A DNA stretch of 39,634 nt from positions 1 to 39,634 of IMG/VR virus record IMGVR_UViG_3300037459_000080; one strand, 5' to 3'. Source of the stretch: a virus. The position numbers and the translations under genes are program-made. Positions 36,008 through 39,634 of the stretch are shown here, one piece after another (positions within the stretch are counted from its first letter, which is position 1; each line of letters opens with the position of its first letter). The notes under the pieces were generated by a model that was given only the letters and a program-made list of their open reading frames with translations, was not told the origin of the DNA and did no database searches.

Positions 36008-36591
36008 TGCGTAAAGAACTTACATTGGGTCCTGTTAATCCTGCTATCACTTTAGCGGCGGTTAAGGTTTACGGTTATGTCAAGAACGACTCTAGAGACG
36101 ATGAACTAACAGCGCTTATACCAATAGCTATCAAATATGTTGAGGACGTTACTGGCAGAGCGTTAGTAGATCAAGAGTTTGATATCTGGTATGATCGGGA
36201 TGAGTTTTGGCAGATGCTAGGCAATAACTTTGCCTATCTCTCAACTCTAAATGTAACCTCTATTGAGTCAATCACACTATACGCTATAGATGGCACGGCT
36301 ACAGTAGTTGATGACACTACATACCGCCTTGCAGACAATAAGGCTAAGTTTGACCAGACTACACCTAGTGGAAGTACACGCAATTTAGACGCCGTTAAGA
36401 TATCGGTTAAGGCTGGTTATGGCGCAGATGATACGACCACCCCAGAGCCTCTTAAGACTGCTATGTACGCAATGGTCATGCACTGGTATAGGTATAACGG
36501 CGATGTAAGCGACGGCACTTTAACACATATACCTGACACCGTAAAGTCGTGGCTTACTCCTTATAAGTCAACTATTAATTGGTTTAACTAA
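36007..36591 (+). CDS. Head-tail connector, HK97 gp6-like (194 aa)
   Basis: Begins AITLAAVKVYGYVKNDSRDD and has the helices TALIPIAIKYVEDVTGRALV, strand region LNVTSIESITLYAIDG, and KTAMYAMVMHWYRYNGD, the gp6/Phage_connect_1 pattern. It forms the ring under the portal. TAATG overlaps on both sides show translation coupled to the small protein before and the neck protein after. Confidence 0.85.
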   Translation: MRKELTLGPVNPAITLAAVKVYGYVKNDSRDDELTALIPIAIKYVEDVTGRALVDQEFDIWYDRDEFWQMLGNNFAYLSTLNVTSIESITLYAIDGTATVVDDTTYRLADNKAKFDQTTPSGSTRNLDAVKISVKAGYGADDTTTPEPLKTAMYAMVMHWYRYNGDVSDGTLTHIPDTVKSWLTPYKSTINWFN

Positions 36592-37022
36592 TGGCTGTAC
36601 ATAAAAACTTTAACAAGATACCAAGCATATTAGAGAAGCTATCTAAAACTAATGGTACTCAATTTGTTGCTGTTTTTAGTGCCGATATGGTGAAAGAGAT
36701 TGCTCGAGATACACCAGTAAAGACTGGCAGAGCAACAGCAAATTGGAAAGTTGGACTTAATAAAGAGCCGTCACCAAATGATGATACAGATAGGACTCCT
36801 GCCGCTTCCCCAACAGTTAAGAAGGCTGAGAAGGTTCTTAGTAATATGAAATTAGGCGACACTATATTTATAAAGAACTCTGTCAGGTCTGATGAGGAAG
36901 GCGGATATATAATAAAGCTAGAGCATGGCGCAAGTAGACAAGCACCAACCGGAATGTTTAGAAAGAATGTTGCTAAATGGAAAAGAATAGCTAAACGATC
37001 AGAGAAGAAAGTAGGTTTATAA
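36591..37022 (+). CDS. Neck/tail component, HK97 gp10-like (143 aa)
   Basis: ADMVKEIARDTPVKTGRATA and NWKVGLNK are the hallmark of gp10-like proteins (P-V-x-T-G-x-x-x-x-x-W), with IKLEHGASRQAPTGMFRKNV at the C-terminus. It helps join head and tail. Length normal; lies between connector and tail terminator. Confidence 0.85.
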   Translation: MAVHKNFNKIPSILEKLSKTNGTQFVAVFSADMVKEIARDTPVKTGRATANWKVGLNKEPSPNDDTDRTPAASPTVKKAEKVLSNMKLGDTIFIKNSVRSDEEGGYIIKLEHGASRQAPTGMFRKNVAKWKRIAKRSEKKVGL

Positions 37023-37471
37023 TGTCGGTTGATACCATAGAGAGAGTTAACGAATACTTTAAAGCTGCTGTTGCTGATGTCTTGCCTGTGTTCACTATTT
37101 ATAAAAACGTCAATGAGAATTTACCAGAGTCATCGAGTGGACCCATGGTTAAGTTGTGGGTAGAGCCTGACTTTGATAGCCTTCTAACCGATGCCGACCA
37201 ATATCAAGAGCATGGTATAGTTATAGCTCAGGTGTTTATTGAAGAGGGTGAAAGTTCATTATTGCTGCATAGTATTATGGACTCTATAAAAGTAGCTTTC
37301 AGAAGCAAGAAGCTAGTAGACCCTAGTAGTGATATATTTTTTTATGACGATATAGAGTTTTCTAACGGCGGAACAGTGCCAAGAGAGCAAGGCAATAGAG
37401 GAAGAGGAAGCACAAGAGAGTGGCGTAAATGGGATATGTTTATACCATACTCAAAATATCAGTGTGACTAA
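37022..37471 (+). CDS. Tail terminator-like protein (DUF4128-type, 149 aa)
   Basis: Position and pattern (ERVNEYFKAAVADVLPVFTI, MVKLWVEPD, GIVIAQVFIEEGESSLLLHS, WRKWDMFIPYSKYQ) match the tail-completion/terminator proteins such as the DUF4128 group. It caps the tail tube and sets its end. It is followed by a 75-bp gap with a possible promoter for the tail tube gene. Confidence 0.75.
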   Translation: MSVDTIERVNEYFKAAVADVLPVFTIYKNVNENLPESSSGPMVKLWVEPDFDSLLTDADQYQEHGIVIAQVFIEEGESSLLLHSIMDSIKVAFRSKKLVDPSSDIFFYDDIEFSNGGTVPREQGNRGRGSTREWRKWDMFIPYSKYQCD

Positions 37472-37478
37472 AATTACC

Positions 37479-37507
37479 TTGCCTAAGTCTTTAATAGGTG
37501 ATAAAGT
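37479..37507 (+). promoter_or_regulatory. Possible promoter before major tail protein
   Basis: TTGCCT (37479-37484) and TAAAGT (37502-37507) are 17 bp apart; a perfect TATAAT also lies at 37518-37523 without a good -35. The tail tube gene is usually highly expressed. Confidence 0.35.
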
Positions 37508-37546
37508 GTTAATAAAGTATAATTAAACAAAGAAGGAATATATATT

Positions 37547-37930
37547 ATGTCAGCTGAAAAAGGATATGGCTCAATAACATTTGGGTCAGTTATTGTAGGT
37601 GTTTATAAGACAGAAGCAGGCGTTGAGTATGATGGTGCTGCATATGTAGAGCTTGAGTGTACAGTGGATACTGACACAGGCGGCAAGACTTGGCTTGCTG
37701 GTGACACTCCAGACTGGGGACAATTAAGAGCGACGGTATTTGTAACAACGGACTTAGATGCAATTGCTGGAACTACTGACACTCTAACTTGGACAATGCC
37801 AGATGGCGACACTAAATCAGGCTCAGCATTCTTAGTTCAGCCTCCTATTACTGCTGGTCAAAATGTTACAATGGAGTCGACACTAACTTTCCGTTGGACT
37901 GGCCCCGTAACTCACACTCCAGCACCATAA
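37547..37930 (+). CDS. Major tail (tube) protein (127 aa)
   Basis: Beta-rich protein (GSITFGSVIVGVYKTEAGVE, YVELECTVDTDTGG, STLTFRWTGPVTH) between terminator and chaperone genes, where siphoviruses encode their tube protein. At 127 residues it is a single-domain, short tube protein without an Ig-like addition. RBS AGAAGGAATA. Its TAA overlaps the ATG of gpG at 37930 as TAATG. Confidence 0.8.
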   Translation: MSAEKGYGSITFGSVIVGVYKTEAGVEYDGAAYVELECTVDTDTGGKTWLAGDTPDWGQLRATVFVTTDLDAIAGTTDTLTWTMPDGDTKSGSAFLVQPPITAGQNVTMESTLTFRWTGPVTHTPAP

Positions 37931-38388
37931 TGGATTTTCTCTCACAATTTAAGAGTCGTGAAGTAGAGAAGATTAAACTTGAGACTTGCAAAGATATGCC
38001 CGTTGATGAAATTTATCTTCGTGGCTTATCTCGTTCTGATACCAGTGAGTTCAGAGAACTTGTATGGCTAAGACGTCAACGCAAGTCGAAAGTAGTTCTG
38101 TCTAGCCTATCAGGTGAGGAGCAATCACAAGATGAAATAAAAAGTATACTGAGTGACATACGTGACGAAGACCACTTAATTATAAAATGCTTATGTGATA
38201 GATCAGGGAAGTTGCTATTTGAGGACTCAGCAACTCTTAGAGCTAGTTTTTTAGATGCTGTGCCTAATGATGTTTGTAATGAGATTCTTTATCATATTGA
38301 TAGGATGAATACCCTTAATGGTGATTGCCCTCAGAAGATCAGAGAAAAGCAAGAAGAAGAGCAAAAAAAAAACGTGACTGCTTCTTAG
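37930..38388 (+). CDS. Tail assembly chaperone gpG-like (152 aa)
   Basis: Start at 37930 (TAATG with the tail tube gene); the ATG upstream at 37894 is inside that gene. Helical, charged protein (LPVDEI-type front MPVDEIYLRGLSRSDTSE, SATLRASFLDAVPNDV). It ends shortly after a run of ten A's (38363-38372) in which a -1 frameshift to the T frame can happen. Works with gpGT to chaperone the tape measure during tail assembly. Confidence 0.85.
   Translation: MDFLSQFKSREVEKIKLETCKDMPVDEIYLRGLSRSDTSEFRELVWLRRQRKSKVVLSSLSGEEQSQDEIKSILSDIRDEDHLIIKCLCDRSGKLLFEDSATLRASFLDAVPNDVCNEILYHIDRMNTLNGDCPQKIREKQEEEQKKNVTAS
38367..38373 (+). promoter_or_regulatory. Slippery site A-AAA-AAC for gpG/gpGT frameshift
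   Basis: Lies within A10 (38363-38372) followed by C. In the gpG frame the P and A site codons are AAA and AAC; after a -1 slip they re-pair as AAA AAA. GpG continues for only five more codons before TAG. Confidence 0.85.
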
Positions 38389-38729
38389 ATAGCTATGAGG
38401 CTCAATACTGGTTTGATCTAGCAGAGATGCAAGGGCGGACAGTTTCAGAGGCTTTAGGCTGTGTGCCAATTGGAACACCCATGAGCAATAACGAATTTCA
38501 GTGGTGGGTAGCTAGGTCAAGATTAAAGCCACTACCTTCACAGCGCGAAGAATTGCATAATAGCCGCTCATTGTTTTTTAGTATGGGTAATTCCGGCGAG
38601 TCTACAAAACGCCCATTCAAACAGCCTAAGAATGCAATGATTGATTGGTTTAAAGTAAAAGACTCAGAAGATGAAGACTTTATGGCGTATGTCCAAAAAG
38701 TAGCAAAGGAACAGGAAGCCAATGGCTGA
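38373..38729 (+). CDS. T-domain of gpGT, made by -1 frameshift from gpG (118 aa extension)
   Basis: In the zero frame the site reads A AAA AAC at 38367-38373, a standard slippery heptamer; a -1 slip continues with CGT GAC at 38373 (RDCFLDSYEAQYWFDLAEMQ). The fusion is 148 + 118 = 266 residues. The extension contains FDLAEMQGRTVSEALGC, QWWVARSRLKPLPSQREELH and KNAMIDWFKVKD. Its stop overlaps the tape measure ATG (38722) by 8 bp, as in lambda-like tails. No other start is needed. Confidence 0.85.
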   Translation, partial: RDCFLDSYEAQYWFDLAEMQGRTVSEALGCVPIGTPMSNNEFQWWVARSRLKPLPSQREELHNSRSLFFSMGNSGESTKRPFKQPKNAMIDWFKVKDSEDEDFMAYVQKVAKEQEANG

Positions 38730-39634
38730 AATATTTGAATCCATAGTTTTAAAAGTAACAGCTGATACAGACGGCCTAGAGAAAGAGCTTGACGGTGCTG
38801 ATAGCTCAATGACTAATTTAACAAAGTCCACCGCCGCCAGTGGTGCTGCTCTTGTTAAGTGGGCGGCGGTTGGCGCTGGCGCTGCTATTGCTGCCACTTC
38901 TTTACTGGTTAAGGGTCAAGCTGAAGCCGTTGGTGAAATGGATGCTTTTGCTAAAAAACTCAACATAAACACTCAAGACCTAATTGAGCTGACCGCTGTT
39001 GCTGCTCAGTTTGGGGCTACTGCTGAGGATGTTGGACAAGGTCTTAAAAATGTAAATGAAAGATTAGCAGATGCTGCTTTATTTAAAACTGGGGCGGCTT
39101 TTGATGCTATAAAAATACTTGGATTAGATCTAGAAAAGATTAATAAATTAGACGCTCATGAAAGATTCTTAGAGATAGCTGACGCCTTATCTAAGGTTGA
39201 GGACGCAAGTACTAGGACATTTTTGGCGCTTGAGCTTGGTGAAGAAGAGTTCTTTAAACTAGCTGAAGTTATTAATCTTGGTAAGGATGGCATTAAAGAT
39301 GCCATGAAGGAGGCCCAAAAATTCACTGGTGTTCTTAGTGATCTTGATATTGAGAATATTAGAATGATGAATATAGAGGCGACAAAAACTGGCGTAGCAT
39401 TCGATTCTATATTTAAGACTATTGCCGCTGATGTCGCGCCAGTAATGGCAGAGTTATTTAGTATTGCCTCAGATTTATTTGTATTATTCCGTGAAGAGGG
39501 ATTGCCAGTATTAGAGAACTTTGGCAGTAAAATATTTAAGACTTTCCTAGACTTCGCTGAGTCTGTTTTACCCACCGTTATTACTACAGGTGGTGCAATG
39601 TTTGACATGTTTAAGATGGGTTTTGTTGGACTCC
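38722..39634 (+). CDS. Tail tape measure protein, N-terminal part (continues at 1)
   Basis: Start ATG at 38722 overlaps the gpGT stop. It begins with MAEIFESIVLKVTADTDGLEK, a usual tape measure start, followed by a hydrophobic helix (41-63, GAALVKWAAVGAGAAIAATS), then SVFG-like TapeMeasure domain features (VGEMDAFAKKLNINTQDLIE, AAQFGATAEDVGQGLKNVNE, IKILGLDLEKI). Reads off the contig end at 39634, within the terminal repeat, and continues in frame at base 1 (full length 555 residues). Confidence 0.9.
   Translation, partial: MAEIFESIVLKVTADTDGLEKELDGADSSMTNLTKSTAASGAALVKWAAVGAGAAIAATSLLVKGQAEAVGEMDAFAKKLNINTQDLIELTAVAAQFGATAEDVGQGLKNVNERLADAALFKTGAAFDAIKILGLDLEKINKLDAHERFLEIADALSKVEDASTRTFLALELGEEEFFKLAEVINLGKDGIKDAMKEAQKFTGVLSDLDIENIRMMNIEATKTGVAFDSIFKTIAADVAPVMAELFSIASDLFVLFREEGLPVLENFGSKIFKTFLDFAESVLPTVITTGGAMFDMFKMGFVGL
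39508..39634. repeat. Terminal direct repeat (circular closure), right copy
   Basis: Exact copy of bases 1-127; see left copy. The reading frame at 39508 (GTA TTA GAG) equals that at base 1. Confidence 0.95.

Noticed and set aside
39156-39608. Minus-strand 150-residue ORF
   Set aside because: Antisense to the tape measure gene, serine-rich shadow translation, no RBS or promoter.
1-39634. Temperate lifestyle genes (integrase, CI/Cro, partition)
   Set aside because: None recognised on either strand. The RHH-like proteins alone do not show lysogeny.

Overview
The window is an essentially complete genome of a tailed double-stranded DNA phage (Caudoviricetes) with siphovirus-type tail genes. Bases 1-127 recur exactly as 39508-39634, so the contig closes into a circle of 39,507 bp, and the tape-measure gene runs across the artificial ends. 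The DNA is AT-rich, most genes have strong Shine-Dalgarno sites (AAGGAG type), promoters look like bacterial sigma-70, and a lipobox protein suggests a Gram-negative host. I see no integrase, partition gene or CI-type repressor, so a lytic lifestyle is more likely, but this is not proven.

Layout. (1) Late module, plus strand, from 26.8 kb across the contig ends to 8.8 kb: small and large terminase, portal, MuF-like protein, then after an interruption the HK97-type protease, major capsid and auxiliary head protein, connector and neck proteins, tail terminator, major tail protein, the gpG/gpGT chaperone pair with a -1 frameshift, the tape measure, three distal tail proteins, a large fiber, a LamG-like protein, a DUF1353 protein and a probable spanin pair. 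(2) Left early operon, minus strand, 12.5 to 8.8 kb: Erf annealing protein, YqaJ exonuclease and DUF3127 SSB, plus a muramidase-like protein next to a membrane protein. (3) Right early/middle region, plus strand, 12.6 to 25.8 kb: an RHH-like regulator, a Lin1244/DUF4373 replication protein, a primase-helicase, YopX, RusA, many small unknown genes, an NTG pentapeptide array protein and a MazG-like pyrophosphohydrolase. (4) Within this region lie two terminator-bounded cassettes: a pseudopilin-like protein plus a small ORF (20.8-21.6 kb), and a second receptor-binding/spike cassette (21.7-23.4 kb). (5) A minus-strand accessory island (30.2-33.3 kb) sits inside the head operon, with an HNH-AP2 endonuclease, an Imm-5-like alanine-rich protein, a second RHH-like protein and five to six unknown ORFs.

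Regulation. A divergent sigma-70 promoter pair around 12.5 kb fires both early operons. Four other promoters (15.4, 18.1, 23.4 kb on plus; 33.3 kb on minus) share the same architecture: a -35 box, a 17-bp spacer holding the perfect palindrome TGTACGTACA at a fixed position, and a -10 box. This predicts one phage or host regulator controlling the middle genes and the antisense island together. Five intrinsic terminators on the plus strand and one on the minus strand divide the map.

Most worth following up: the phage-encoded GspH/FimT-like pseudopilin with a non-glycine residue at -1; the palindrome-in-spacer promoter regulon; the 23-unit NTG array with internal 60-bp and 75-bp tandem duplications; and the repeated gene-junction modules, in which a mobile start-site cassette also encodes the C-terminal tail of the upstream protein (NSEVQG, CKDEQGG, GKDLVRVEK, TRSKR). 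A structured RNA with its own apparent promoter upstream of the HNH gene is also a candidate for something undescribed.
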